A stretch of DNA of 64,000 bases, taken from Bacteroidaceae bacterium. Lineage in GTDB: Bacteria; Bacteroidota; Bacteroidia; Bacteroidales; Bacteroidaceae. Location: the NCBI GenBank assembly GCA_017622495.1, contig JAGAQY010000031.1, forward strand, positions 1-64,000. Direction: 5' to 3'. The notes below the pieces were generated by a model. The model was not told the DNA's origin, ran no database searches, and was given only the letters and a program-made list of their open reading frames with translations. The position numbers and the translations under genes are program-made. Position 1 is the stretch's first letter; each line of letters starts with the position of its first letter. This document shows positions 37,169-45,870 of the stretch, piece after piece.

Positions 37169-38137
37169 ATGCAACTGAGCATCATCATACCCGTATACAA
37201 CGTAGAGCAGCACCTCGTGCGATGCATACAATCGGTCCTAGCACAAGGGCTGACCAACTACGAGGTCATACTCGTTGACGATGGTTCGACCGATCAGAGC
37301 GGAACGTTATGCGATGCCTTGCAGAGTGAGCATAGTTGCATCAGGACAATACACCAAGCCAATGGCGGTCTCAGCGCTGCACGCAACACAGGAATCGGAA
37401 TTGCCAAGGGAGCATACATCACCTTCGTTGACTCCGACGACGAACTGTCTCCCAACACCCTGAAGAGCAATCTGGATTATCTCATCAGCCACCCCGAAGT
37501 GGACATGCTGGAATATCCTGTCGAGGTACATGCCGATAGCGACCGGGCATACCGTCTCAGCTTTCCCGACGAGACACAGCATACCGATATCTTTGCCGAC
37601 TGGATACGTCGCGAGGGGTACCTCCATTGCTATGCCTGGAACAAGATCTATCGCCGGGAGCTGTGGAGCGAGACACGCTTCCCCGCAGGCGCCTACTATG
37701 AGGACACTGCCGTGATGCCCGCCATCGTGCGCCAATGCCGTGGCATACACTACTCGAGCCACGGATGCTACCGCTACATCATGCACCCGGGCACTATCAC
37801 GACAAGCTACAGATACGACAAGCAACGCCAACTCTTCGAGAACAACCATCGCCTCTATAAAGAGATAAAGGAGAATGATACGCTACGCACCGAAGCCATG
37901 CATCTGTGGATCTGTTGCCTCAACCTGCTCATCGACATGGGACGATGCACCGATGCCGACCAGGCCGACTATCACTACATGATTGACGAGGCCGATGCGC
38001 ACCACCCCTCATACAAGGAACTGATCAAAGCTGCGCCCGACATTGCTACACGCGCCAAGCTACTGCCTCTTCCGCTCATGGGGCTAAAAGCCTATTGCCG
38101 TTCATACACGACTCTCACCCAACCTCTGCAACCATGA
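37169..38137 (+). CDS. glycosyltransferase family 2
   Basis: 322 residues from ATG 37169 (MQLSIIIPVYNVEQHLVRC), the usual start of the GT2 family. The GT-A fold motifs are present: VILVDDGSTDQSG (nucleotide binding), NGGLSAARNTGI, and the metal-binding FVDSDDELSP, then CYAWNKIYRRELW and the acceptor-side YYEDTA. It transfers a sugar from a nucleotide donor to a lipid-linked acceptor in the cytoplasm. It is first of three transferase genes that each overlap the next by 4 bp. The donor and acceptor cannot be read from sequence. Confidence 0.9.
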   Translation: MQLSIIIPVYNVEQHLVRCIQSVLAQGLTNYEVILVDDGSTDQSGTLCDALQSEHSCIRTIHQANGGLSAARNTGIGIAKGAYITFVDSDDELSPNTLKSNLDYLISHPEVDMLEYPVEVHADSDRAYRLSFPDETQHTDIFADWIRREGYLHCYAWNKIYRRELWSETRFPAGAYYEDTAVMPAIVRQCRGIHYSSHGCYRYIMHPGTITTSYRYDKQRQLFENNHRLYKEIKENDTLRTEAMHLWICCLNLLIDMGRCTDADQADYHYMIDEADAHHPSYKELIKAAPDIATRAKLLPLPLMGLKAYCRSYTTLTQPLQP

Positions 38138-39201
38138 TAACCTTCATCGTCACCACTTACAACCTGGAGGACTGGCTGCTACGTCGCTGCCTCGAGAGCA
38201 TCACCGCACAGGGGATTGACCGCGAAAGCTACGAAATCATTGTCGTGGATGACGAGAGCATCGTAAGTCCGCAGCATATCATTGATGAGTTTGCCCAAAA
38301 GGCCAACATCACACTTTATATTCAGGAACATGCACGCCAAGGTGCTGCACGCAACCTTGCCTTGCAACACGCCAAGGGAGAGTGGATACAGTTTGTCGAT
38401 GGTGACGACTACCTATACACTGGCGCCATTGCTCCCCTGCTGAAGTTGGCTGAGGAGAACAACTTGGACCTACTCACCTTCGGTTTCAGAGAGGTAGGAG
38501 ATGAAGCGGGAGCAACCACTGACCACGGAAAGGGATCCCCCAGCGATACATCCCAGCCGAATGGCAGTAACAATTCTCAATACTCAATACTCAAACGAAG
38601 TTCGCTGGCCGAAGGGAAAAGCAATTCTCAATTAGAGAGCGGCGACTCCTACATGCTCCATCATAACCTCTTCGGCAGCTGCTGCACCCTACTCTTCCGC
38701 CGTAGCCTCTGCGAGGAGGAGTGCTACGGATCACCACTGAGATTCACCGAGAATATCTACATCGAAGATGAGGAGTTTATCACCAAGCTCGTATGGAGAG
38801 CCCAACGTATGGCCTCAACAAACGCCATAGCATACGCTTACTATCAACGTCCCGGCTCTACCGTACACAACCGCAGTCGCGAACATACCGACGAGCTGTT
38901 CCGCAACTACTTTATAGTACTGAAGCGCCTGATAGATTTTGAGAGAGAGGTTGTAGCCAAACCCCACGATGGACTCACACGCAAGATACGCTTCTTAGCC
39001 ATCGACATACTGCGCCGCGCACTGCGCGAACCTGACTGGAAGGACAGATGGTACCGTTCGGCCATGGAGCTGCTCAGGCTGAACCTCTACCCTATCCCAT
39101 CGGCCGACTATTCATGGAAGTACCGTATCTTCCGCCTTTTAGCACAGAGAAGCCTCGGGCGCCACGTACTGAGAATCATTGAAAAAAGACAACAGAGATG
39201 A
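38134..39201 (+). CDS. glycosyltransferase family 2, with in-frame insert
   Basis: 355 residues from ATG 38134, which overlaps the previous stop by 4 bp. GT2 motifs: MITFIVTTYNLEDWLLRRCL, IIVVDDESIVS, RQGAARNLALQHA, FVDGDDYLY and, later, IEDEEFITKLVWRA. Between FREVGDE (near residue 125) and YMLHHNLFGS there are about 40 residues rich in Ser, Asn and Gln that do not look like the family. The DNA there carries CAATTCTCAATACTCAATAC-type repeats, so this looks like an accepted insertion. The gene remains open throughout. Confidence 0.87.
   Translation: MITFIVTTYNLEDWLLRRCLESITAQGIDRESYEIIVVDDESIVSPQHIIDEFAQKANITLYIQEHARQGAARNLALQHAKGEWIQFVDGDDYLYTGAIAPLLKLAEENNLDLLTFGFREVGDEAGATTDHGKGSPSDTSQPNGSNNSQYSILKRSSLAEGKSNSQLESGDSYMLHHNLFGSCCTLLFRRSLCEEECYGSPLRFTENIYIEDEEFITKLVWRAQRMASTNAIAYAYYQRPGSTVHNRSREHTDELFRNYFIVLKRLIDFEREVVAKPHDGLTRKIRFLAIDILRRALREPDWKDRWYRSAMELLRLNLYPIPSADYSWKYRIFRLLAQRSLGRHVLRIIEKRQQR
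38569..38636. repeat. in-frame CAATTCTCAA-type insert in a glycosyltransferase gene
   Basis: CAATTCTCAATACTCAATAC begins at 38573 and a second CAATTCTCAATT lies near 38622, around a GC-rich middle. The words match the insert at 42909-43028. The exact edges are not clear. Confidence 0.5.
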
Positions 39202-40304
39202 AGATATTACTCCTCGGCGAATATAGCAACGTACACTGGACACTGGCCTGCGCACTGCGCAAGCTGGGACACGAGGTTTGCGTGGTATCAAACGGTGACG
39301 AATGGAAAGGTTATCCTGCCGATATATCACTCATACGCAAGCCCGGCCGATGGGGAGCCATCACCTATCTATATAAGGTTCTGAGACTATTGCCCAAACT
39401 GAGGGGATACGATGTGGTGCAACTTATCAACCCCGTACACTTCATCGACCTCAAGGCCGAACGCGGTATTCGCATCTACGACTACTTGCGCCAACACAAC
39501 AAGCGCGTGTTCCTCGGCGCTTTCGGGTATGATTATTATCTGGTACACGACAGTGTGGTGAGGCGCACCTTGCGCTACTGCGACTTCTATACTCCTACTC
39601 AAGAGGTACATCACGAGTGGAACACTGCCAACGAGCACGATTGGCTGCACACCTTCAAGAAGGAGGCCAATATACACATTGCCGAGACATGCGACGGCAT
39701 CATCAGCGGACTTTACGAGTACGACGTGGCCTACCGCCCCTACTTCCCCGAAAAGACTACGTTTATACCCTTCCCTATCGAACTGGAGCATACAGAAACA
39801 GAGATACGAATCCCGAGAAGGCAAGGCCAGAAAATCCGTTTCTTCATCGGCATACAGCGCCATCGTACCGCACTGAAGGGAACAGACATCATGCTGCGTG
39901 CACTTGAGCGCATCGTTGCCGACTACCCCGACAGGGCCGAGATGATAAAAGCAGAGTCTGTACCCTTCAATCAATACAAGGAGATGATGCGCAGCAGCGA
40001 TGTGCTGCTCGACCAGATTTATTCATACACTCCTGCCATGAATGCCCTACTGGCCATGAGCCAGGGACTAATACTGGTAGGAGGAGGTGAAGAGGAGAAT
40101 TACGCCATTCTTGGCGAAGACGAGCTGCGCCCCATCATCAATGTGCAACCCGACGAGGAGGACGTATACCGCCAGCTCGAACAACTGGTGCTGCACCCCG
40201 AGCGCATAGACCAACTCAAGCGCGACAGCATCACCTACATCCGCCGTCATCACGACAGCATCAAAGTGGCCAAGCGGTACCTGGAGGCTTGGAATAAAGC
40301 ATAA
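39198..40304 (+). CDS. glycosyltransferase, GT4-like (GT-B fold)
   Basis: 368 residues; start overlaps the previous stop by 4 bp. The N-terminal half is a Rossmann-type domain (MKILLLGEYSNVHWTLACALRKLGHEV); the C-terminal half has the GT-B donor site pattern: IRFFIGIQRHRTALKGTDIMLRALERI, MRSSDVLLDQIYSYTPAMNALLAMSQGLILVGGGEEE. It is probably a GT4 relative that acts late in repeat-unit assembly. A perfect terminator hairpin follows, ending the three-gene operon. Confidence 0.82.
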   Translation: MKILLLGEYSNVHWTLACALRKLGHEVCVVSNGDEWKGYPADISLIRKPGRWGAITYLYKVLRLLPKLRGYDVVQLINPVHFIDLKAERGIRIYDYLRQHNKRVFLGAFGYDYYLVHDSVVRRTLRYCDFYTPTQEVHHEWNTANEHDWLHTFKKEANIHIAETCDGIISGLYEYDVAYRPYFPEKTTFIPFPIELEHTETEIRIPRRQGQKIRFFIGIQRHRTALKGTDIMLRALERIVADYPDRAEMIKAESVPFNQYKEMMRSSDVLLDQIYSYTPAMNALLAMSQGLILVGGGEEENYAILGEDELRPIINVQPDEEDVYRQLEQLVLHPERIDQLKRDSITYIRRHHDSIKVAKRYLEAWNKA

Positions 40305-40310
40305 AGAAAA

Positions 40311-40334
40311 AGACTCAAGCAAATGCTTGAGTCT
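40311..40334. terminator. terminator between glycosyltransferase operon and tRNA cluster
   Basis: AGACTCAAGCA at 40311-40321 and TGCTTGAGTCT at 40324-40334 are exact inverses around two bases. It can serve the rightward operon and the leftward tRNA operon. Confidence 0.8.
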
Positions 40335-40340
40335 TCATTT

Positions 40341-40415
40341 TGGTAGCGCCTACGGGAATCGAACCCGTGTTCCATGCGTGAGAGGCATGTGTCCTAGCCG
40401 CTAGACGAAAGCGCC
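40341..40415 (-). tRNA. tRNA-Glu (anticodon CTC), copy 1
   Basis: A 75-nt gene with CCA encoded. The acceptor GGCGCTT/AGGCGCT has two G-U pairs, and the anticodon stem CATGC/GCATG encloses CTCTCAC. It is identical to the copy 122 bp away. Confidence 0.92.
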
Positions 40416-40462
40416 ATCTTCGTAAAAGCCCCTTATGTTTATCCACCCCGGGGCGGGTGTTT

Positions 40463-40537
40463 TGGTAGCGCCTACGGGAATCGAACCCGTGTTCCATGCG
40501 TGAGAGGCATGTGTCCTAGCCGCTAGACGAAAGCGCC
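40463..40537 (-). tRNA. tRNA-Glu (anticodon CTC), copy 2
   Basis: Identical in sequence to the copy at 40341-40415, with CCA encoded. It lies between that copy and tRNA-Ser in the same leftward operon. Confidence 0.92.
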
Positions 40538-40551
40538 ATTTGCAAAAGGAG

Positions 40552-40638
40552 CGGAAGCTGGGGGATTCGAACCCCCGGTACGGTAACCCGTACGGCAGTT
40601 TAGCAAACTGCTGGTTTCAGCCACTCACCCAAACTTCC
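40552..40638 (-). tRNA. tRNA-Ser (anticodon GCT)
   Basis: An 87-nt class II tRNA with the long variable arm (CCGTACGGGTTACCGTACCG). The anticodon stem GCAGT/ACTGC encloses TTGCTAA. The acceptor GGAAGTT/AGCTTCC has one G-U pair. CCA is not encoded. Confidence 0.93.
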
Positions 40639-40669
40639 TTGGATTTGCGCCGTTCCCTTTTTGCGAGTG

Positions 40670-40701
40670 CAAAGGTAGAAACTTTTTTCCGACTTAACAA
40701 A
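40670..40701 (-). promoter_or_regulatory. promoter of the tRNA-Ser-Glu-Glu operon
   Basis: The reverse strand reads TTTG (40698-40701), a 20-bp spacer and TACCTTTG (40670-40677), 32 bp before tRNA-Ser. Confidence 0.7.
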
Positions 40702-40805
40702 CAATTCTCTATTTTTTTCATACCTTTATGGAAATTTTCATGAAGATACAGCACTCGCAGTAAGAAATATTCAACCAAGCTTGATATTTCTCGCTCGTTT
40801 ATTTG

Positions 40806-40813
40806 TATCTTTG
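40806..40813 (+). promoter_or_regulatory. -7 box upstream of the FdtA-like fusion gene
   Basis: TATCTTTG preceded by AAGCTTGATATTTCTCGCTCG, which matches the repeat upstream of ispE (AAGCTTGAcTTTTCGCTCG). The upstream TTG at 40781 is 22 bp away. Confidence 0.55.
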
Positions 40814-40893
40814 TATTAAAATTTTTCAAAATACACGATTTACGTTTTTTTCACGTTATACAAACGAAGCATATACCTATATATAATATAAGC

Positions 40894-42261
40894 ATGAGCG
40901 AACACGACAATTTACCACGCGGCTGCCGCATCATCGATTTCCCCGAATTCATGGATGCTCGCGGAGGACTCTCCTTTGCAGAGAGCGAAGGCCATATCCC
41001 ATTTGCCGTAGAACGCGTGTTCTGGCTATACAACCTTTCCGGTTGCCATTCTCGTGGCGGACACTCGCACGGACACTGCGCCCAGGTGGTAGTTGCCGTG
41101 CATGGGGCATTTGACCTTCTTCTCGACGACGGCACCACGACGGCCACCATACACCTCGACTCGCCCCATCGTGGCGTGCTTATTGCACCCACTGTATGGG
41201 ACGAACTCAAGAATTTTGCCGAGGGCACCGTAGTCATGGTAATGGCCTCACACCATTTCGATGCAGAAGACTACATCAGCGACTATGAAGAATATCGAAA
41301 CGAACTGGTAGAGCTGCGCACATACTCTCCCTCCCTTGCGGCAGAATGGGACGCTTTTGTCGACAAAGCCAAGAATAGCACCTTCCTACATAAGCGTAGC
41401 TATATGGACTATCATGCCGACCGCTTCACCGACTGTTCGCTCATGTTTTACAAGCACGACGAACTCATCGCCCTATTGCCCGCCAATCACGTGAAAGAAC
41501 GACAGGCCGTGTATTCACATGGCGGACTCACTTATGGCGGACTCCTATTGTCAGAAAACATTACGGCCATAGAGGCAATGCAAGCCATGGCCTGTGCCAA
41601 AGAATGGATGAGCAAGGCACTCAACGCACAATATTGGTACTATAAACCCACGCCACACATCTATCACCGCATGCCCGCCGAGGAGGATCTGTATGCATTG
41701 TTCAGACACGACGCCACCATAGTGACACGCGCCGTATCCTCAGTCATCGAGAATGCCTACCGACTGCCTCTCCACAAGTCGCGCCGCCATGGCGCCAACA
41801 AAGCCCGCAACAACCACGTCACTTACCATGAGAGCAACAACCTGTATGCTTTCTGGAAGATACTTGACGAGAGATTGCGCACACGACACAACAACAAGCC
41901 GGTACATACCGTAGATGAGATGATACGTCTGCAAGACTCATTCCCCGAACAGATACGCCTATTTGTCGCTACGATAGATGACGAGGTAGTGGCAGGTACA
42001 CTCATATATGAGACAGAGCAGACGGCCCACACACAATACATAGCCTCTACCGAGCAAGGACGTTCGGTAAGAGCACTTGACGGACTCCTCAAATACCTGA
42101 TAGAAGAGGTTTTCGCCCACAAGCGCTATTTTGATTTCGGCACCTCCATGGAACCTGGCAGCGACCACATCAGTGAAGGGCTATTCATGCAGAAAGGCGA
42201 ATTCGGAGCACGCACCATTGTGTATGACACCTACTTGATTCGATTGACAATTGATAATTGA
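40894..42261 (+). CDS. FdtA-like ketoisomerase fused to FemAB/GNAT-like acyltransferase
   Basis: 455 residues in two domains. Residues 1-135 are a cupin of the WxcM/FdtA type: CRIIDFPEFMDARGGLSFAE, RVFWLYNL, and the His cluster SRGGHSHGHCAQVVVAVHGAF; known members turn dTDP-4-keto-6-deoxyglucose into the 3-keto sugar. Residues 145-455 look like an acyltransferase of the FemAB/GNAT kind (FLHKRSYMDYHADRF, HGGLTYGGL, FVATIDDEVVAGTLIYE, YFDFGTSMEPG). Next comes an aminotransferase gene, so together they could make a dTDP-3-acylamino-3,6-dideoxyhexose such as Fuc3NAc or Qui3NAc. Sugar identity and donor are inference. Confidence 0.82.
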   Translation: MSEHDNLPRGCRIIDFPEFMDARGGLSFAESEGHIPFAVERVFWLYNLSGCHSRGGHSHGHCAQVVVAVHGAFDLLLDDGTTTATIHLDSPHRGVLIAPTVWDELKNFAEGTVVMVMASHHFDAEDYISDYEEYRNELVELRTYSPSLAAEWDAFVDKAKNSTFLHKRSYMDYHADRFTDCSLMFYKHDELIALLPANHVKERQAVYSHGGLTYGGLLLSENITAIEAMQAMACAKEWMSKALNAQYWYYKPTPHIYHRMPAEEDLYALFRHDATIVTRAVSSVIENAYRLPLHKSRRHGANKARNNHVTYHESNNLYAFWKILDERLRTRHNNKPVHTVDEMIRLQDSFPEQIRLFVATIDDEVVAGTLIYETEQTAHTQYIASTEQGRSVRALDGLLKYLIEEVFAHKRYFDFGTSMEPGSDHISEGLFMQKGEFGARTIVYDTYLIRLTIDN

Positions 42262-42401
42262 CAATTCCGCAGCGCAGCGAGAGCAGAGTCAAATTTATTT
42301 GAGCTATGCCGAGCAAGCAAGGAATCTTAATGCGCAGCATTATAATTTACAAATCACAATTACCTACCGAGAGTTATTTTCACGTTATCGCCACCATACT
42401 T

Positions 42402-43616
42402 ATGATCAAGTTTCTCGACATACAAGCCATGAACGCTGCCCACGGAGCAGAGATTGAGGAGGCCGTACTGCGCGCCACACGCTCGGGGTGGTATCTCCGT
42501 GGCGAGGAGACCCGCCGCTTCGAAGAAGCCTATGCCCGCTATATCGGCTGTCGCCATGCCATCGGCTGCGGCAATGGGCTCGATGCGCTGCGCCTCATCT
42601 TCCGTGCCTATATTGAGATGGGAGTGCTACACGAAGGCGAAGAAGTCATCGTACCGGCCAACACCTACATCGCCAGCATCCTTGCCGTCACCGACAACCG
42701 CTTGAAGCCCATCTTCGTGGAGCCCAATGCCGAGACACTGCAAATCGACGACACCCTGATAGAGCAAGCCATCACACCCCGCACACGCGCCATCATGATT
42801 GTTCACCTCTACGGCCGCTGCGCCTATACAGAGCATATAGGTAACCTGTGCCAACAGCACAACCTTTTGCTCATCGAGGACAATGCGCAAGCGCATGGAT
42901 GCATGAGTAAATTGAAAATTGAAAATGAAAAATTGAAAATGGAAGGCTACAATCATTCGGACGACAATTCCCTCCATCAGGTTCATCTGGAAGAGAATTT
43001 TCAATTTTCAATTCTCAATTCTCAATTTAAGCGTACTGGTTCACTCGGTCACGCCGCAGGCCACAGTTTCTATCCGGGTAAGAACCTCGGTGCGCTGGGC
43101 GATGCCGGTTGCGTCACTACCGACAACGATGAGTTGGCAGCAACGGTGCGTGCTTTAGGCAACTACGGCTCTTCAGAGAAGTACGTGTTCCGCTACACCG
43201 GCTACAACAGTCGCATCGATGAGCTGCAAGCTGCCGTGCTCACGGCCAAGCTCCCCCACCTCGACGACGACAACCGCCACCGAGCCAGCATTGCCGAACT
43301 CTATTATAAAGGTATAGCCAACCCGCTCGTGCGTCTGCCGCGCCATGTCGCTCCCGAGCACAATGTCTACCACCTCTTCCCTATCTTCAGCGAAGAGCGT
43401 GACCGCCTACAGCAGCACCTCAAGGAGTGTGGTATCGAGACCCTCATCCACTACCCCATCCCGCCCCATCAGCAGGAGTGCTACAGGGAGTACGAGCACC
43501 TGTCGCTTCCCATCACCGAGAAGATTCACTGCACCGAGCTATCGCTGCCTATAAGCCCTGTTCTTAGCGAGAGTGAGGCAAAGAGAGTAATAGAGGCCAT
43601 CAACTCTTTCAAATAA
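42402..43616 (+). CDS. FdtB/QdtB-like sugar 3-aminotransferase, with in-frame insert
   Basis: 404 residues from ATG 42402 (MIKFLDIQAMNAAHGAEIEEA). A pyridoxal-phosphate enzyme of the DegT/DnrJ/EryC1 family: GCGNGLDALRLIFRAY, EVIVPANTYIASI, LLIEDNAQAHGC and SFYPGKNLGALGDAG with the PLP lysine. It would aminate the 3-keto sugar made by the preceding fusion protein, using glutamate. Between AHGC and RTGSLGHAAGHS, where close relatives have a few residues, there are about 40 extra residues encoded by an AT-rich inverted repeat (42909-43028). The insert lies at a surface-type loop and all family motifs before and after it remain. A terminator follows. Confidence 0.88.
   Translation: MIKFLDIQAMNAAHGAEIEEAVLRATRSGWYLRGEETRRFEEAYARYIGCRHAIGCGNGLDALRLIFRAYIEMGVLHEGEEVIVPANTYIASILAVTDNRLKPIFVEPNAETLQIDDTLIEQAITPRTRAIMIVHLYGRCAYTEHIGNLCQQHNLLLIEDNAQAHGCMSKLKIENEKLKMEGYNHSDDNSLHQVHLEENFQFSILNSQFKRTGSLGHAAGHSFYPGKNLGALGDAGCVTTDNDELAATVRALGNYGSSEKYVFRYTGYNSRIDELQAAVLTAKLPHLDDDNRHRASIAELYYKGIANPLVRLPRHVAPEHNVYHLFPIFSEERDRLQQHLKECGIETLIHYPIPPHQQECYREYEHLSLPITEKIHCTELSLPISPVLSESEAKRVIEAINSFK
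42909..43028. repeat. in-frame AATTGAAAAT inverted-repeat insert in the aminotransferase gene
   Basis: The left arm at 42909-42940 (AAATTGAAAATTGAAAATG...) and the right arm at 42997-43028 (...CAATTCTCAATTCTCAATTT) are inverted over 32 bp with a few mismatches. The frame stays open, encoding KLKIENEKLKME on the left and NFQFSILNSQF on the right. Confidence 0.8.
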
Positions 43617-43641
43617 TCCTATCTCACGAATAGCAACAAAA

Positions 43642-43669
43642 AAAGGAAGTACGCGGCGTACTTCCTTTT
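43642..43669. terminator. terminator between aminotransferase and DPP7-like genes
   Basis: GGAAGTACG and CGTACTTCC enclose a 3-base loop, with an A run before and a T run after. It lies between two convergent genes and suits both. Confidence 0.85.
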
Positions 43670-43687
43670 TATATTATCACGTCATCC

Positions 43688-45847
43688 TTACTCCACGATG
43701 GTCATCTCATCGATGAGGTGCTTGCAACCGCCCAGTTTTTCAAGCACAAACAGCACATAACGGATATCCACTACGATACAGCGCTGCTTGTCATTATCAA
43801 AGTTTATGTCTCCACTCAGCGACTCCCAATTACCGTCAAAGGCAGAGCCAATGAGTTCACCGTGCGCATTCATCACAGGGCTACCGCTATTACCTCCGGT
43901 GATGTCGTTGGTCGTGATAAAGTTCACCGGCAGACGGCCATCACTCAGTGCATAGCGGCCATAGTCCTTGGCTGCATAGAGTTGCTTGAGTTTCTCGGGC
44001 ACCACAAACTCGGGGTTGGTGGCATCTTCCTTTTCCATCACTCCCTCCAGCGTGGTGTAGTAGTCGTAGCTGACACCATTCTTGGGACTATAGGGTTTTA
44101 CCGTACCATAGGTCAGACGAAGGGTAAAGTTGGCATCGGGAGCCTTGGGAGCAGGAGCATACATCTCACACAATCCGCGCACATAGGTCTTATGCAACTG
44201 CTGCAATTTCTCTCTCACAGGGACTGCTTTGGCCGAAATCTCGTTATACATCTCCCATTTGCCACGCGAGAAAGCTACAGCCAGGTCCTTGTCAATAGCC
44301 TTTAACGTAGGTTTCTTGAGGAACTTCTCCAGATTCTGCTCGTTGGCAGTAATAGAGTTGTCATACATAGCGTCAACATAGCGGTCGATATCCCCCTTGT
44401 AGTCCTTTTCTATCGTTTCGTAGAATGCGGGGAGCTCGAGCCCCATCTCCTTGTAAAGGGCAAAGAGTGCCTTGGCCACCTTACGGTCTACCTCGTGGTC
44501 GTAGTCCTTATTATGTATCTGGGCATACGACTGCCTCAGCTGATTGCCCCATCTCTCGATAGCCTCTTTATCCTTGGCCTTGATAGCCACCTTGAGGCTA
44601 TCCATCACCTTATAGGGAGCACCAAACTCAATACCCATCATAAAGGTCTCGGTGAACGCCATGCGCAGATAGGTAACAGGAGAGCTCTCGGCTATCACCT
44701 CATCAATCTGTGCCACCACATTGGCATACTCCTCATTGCCCTTCTCAGCAGCAAATTGTGCAAAGCGTGCTTCCTGTTCGCTCTTGGCCTCACGCACCTT
44801 GTTATCCACAATTGCCTTGTTCATTCCTATCGAGTTTTTCCAGTAATTGCTACTGCTGGCATACTTGCCTGCATACTGTATGCGCACCTTGTCACTGGCT
44901 GCCATCTCCTTCTTCAGCACCTCCTGACGAGCCTCACGCACTTGTATACGCGGAGTATTCTGGCAATCCATGCGCTCCTGAATCTCACTGCGCGTGAGGA
45001 AACGCTGTGTGCTACCGGGAAATCCCATCACCATGGCATAGTCTCCCTCCTGCAATCCTCTGATCGATATACTCAGATGCTTGGGTGTCTTCAGAGGCAC
45101 ATTATCTTCGCTATACAGGGAGGGGTTACCCAGCGAGTCGGCGTAGATACGGAACATGGAGAAGTCGCCCGTATGGCGCGGCCACATCCAGTTATCGGTT
45201 TCACCACCAAACTTACCTATCGATGAGGGAGGAGCAGCCACCATACGTACGTCGGAGTACACCTTAAGGAAGAAGAGGTAATAGCGGTTGCCTGCATAGA
45301 AGGGGCGCACCAAGGCTTCTACGCCCGGTACACCGTCATATTCACTCTGCTGCAGCTCCTCACGAGCCATCTTGTCAAGAAACGCATAAGACAGCGACTC
45401 ATTGACACTGATACTGTCGTTCTCAATCAATGCATTCACCTTGGATGTCACGTCCACTATCTTTTCCACGAAGGTAAACTCAAGGCCGGGCGTAGGGAGT
45501 TCCTCGGCACGAGTCATTGCCCAGAAACCATCGGTAAGGTAATCATGCTCCACCGAGCTGTGCTGCTGTATGGCGCCATAGCCGCAATGATGGTTAGTAA
45601 GGATGAGTCCTTCGGGAGATATAATCTCACCGGTACATCCACCACCGAAGATGCCCACGGCATCCTTTATCGAGGGCGCAGACGCGTTGTAAAGGTCAGC
45701 GGCTTCGAGTTGCAAGCCCTGCTTCTTCATCTGCTCCACCAAGTACTGCTCCTCCATCATCTGGAGCAGCCACATTCCTTCGTCGGCTCTCGCGCCCAAG
45801 ATGGCGCAGGCCAACATCATCGTCACATAGAATCTCTGTTTTCTCAT
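43688..45847 (-). CDS. S46 family dipeptidyl-peptidase, DPP7-like
   Basis: A 719-residue periplasmic serine peptidase that removes dipeptides from peptide N-termini. Signal peptide to about residue 21. Chymotrypsin-type triad: His in LTNHHCGYG, Asp in the MRPHTGDF-like segment ([13 protein letters not shown]), and Ser in ITGGNSGSP near residue 650. The residue that sets specificity in this family follows in FDGNWES: Gly here, as in DPP7 (hydrophobic P1), not the Arg of DPP11 (acidic P1). This pairs well with the exported C69 dipeptidase for peptide feeding. Confidence 0.93.
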   Translation of the reverse strand: MRKQRFYVTMMLACAILGARADEGMWLLQMMEEQYLVEQMKKQGLQLEAADLYNASAPSIKDAVGIFGGGCTGEIISPEGLILTNHHCGYGAIQQHSSVEHDYLTDGFWAMTRAEELPTPGLEFTFVEKIVDVTSKVNALIENDSISVNESLSYAFLDKMAREELQQSEYDGVPGVEALVRPFYAGNRYYLFFLKVYSDVRMVAAPPSSIGKFGGETDNWMWPRHTGDFSMFRIYADSLGNPSLYSEDNVPLKTPKHLSISIRGLQEGDYAMVMGFPGSTQRFLTRSEIQERMDCQNTPRIQVREARQEVLKKEMAASDKVRIQYAGKYASSSNYWKNSIGMNKAIVDNKVREAKSEQEARFAQFAAEKGNEEYANVVAQIDEVIAESSPVTYLRMAFTETFMMGIEFGAPYKVMDSLKVAIKAKDKEAIERWGNQLRQSYAQIHNKDYDHEVDRKVAKALFALYKEMGLELPAFYETIEKDYKGDIDRYVDAMYDNSITANEQNLEKFLKKPTLKAIDKDLAVAFSRGKWEMYNEISAKAVPVREKLQQLHKTYVRGLCEMYAPAPKAPDANFTLRLTYGTVKPYSPKNGVSYDYYTTLEGVMEKEDATNPEFVVPEKLKQLYAAKDYGRYALSDGRLPVNFITTNDITGGNSGSPVMNAHGELIGSAFDGNWESLSGDINFDNDKQRCIVVDIRYVLFVLEKLGGCKHLIDEMTIVE

Positions 45848-45870
45848 TGTTGTTTGTTTATTGTCATTAG

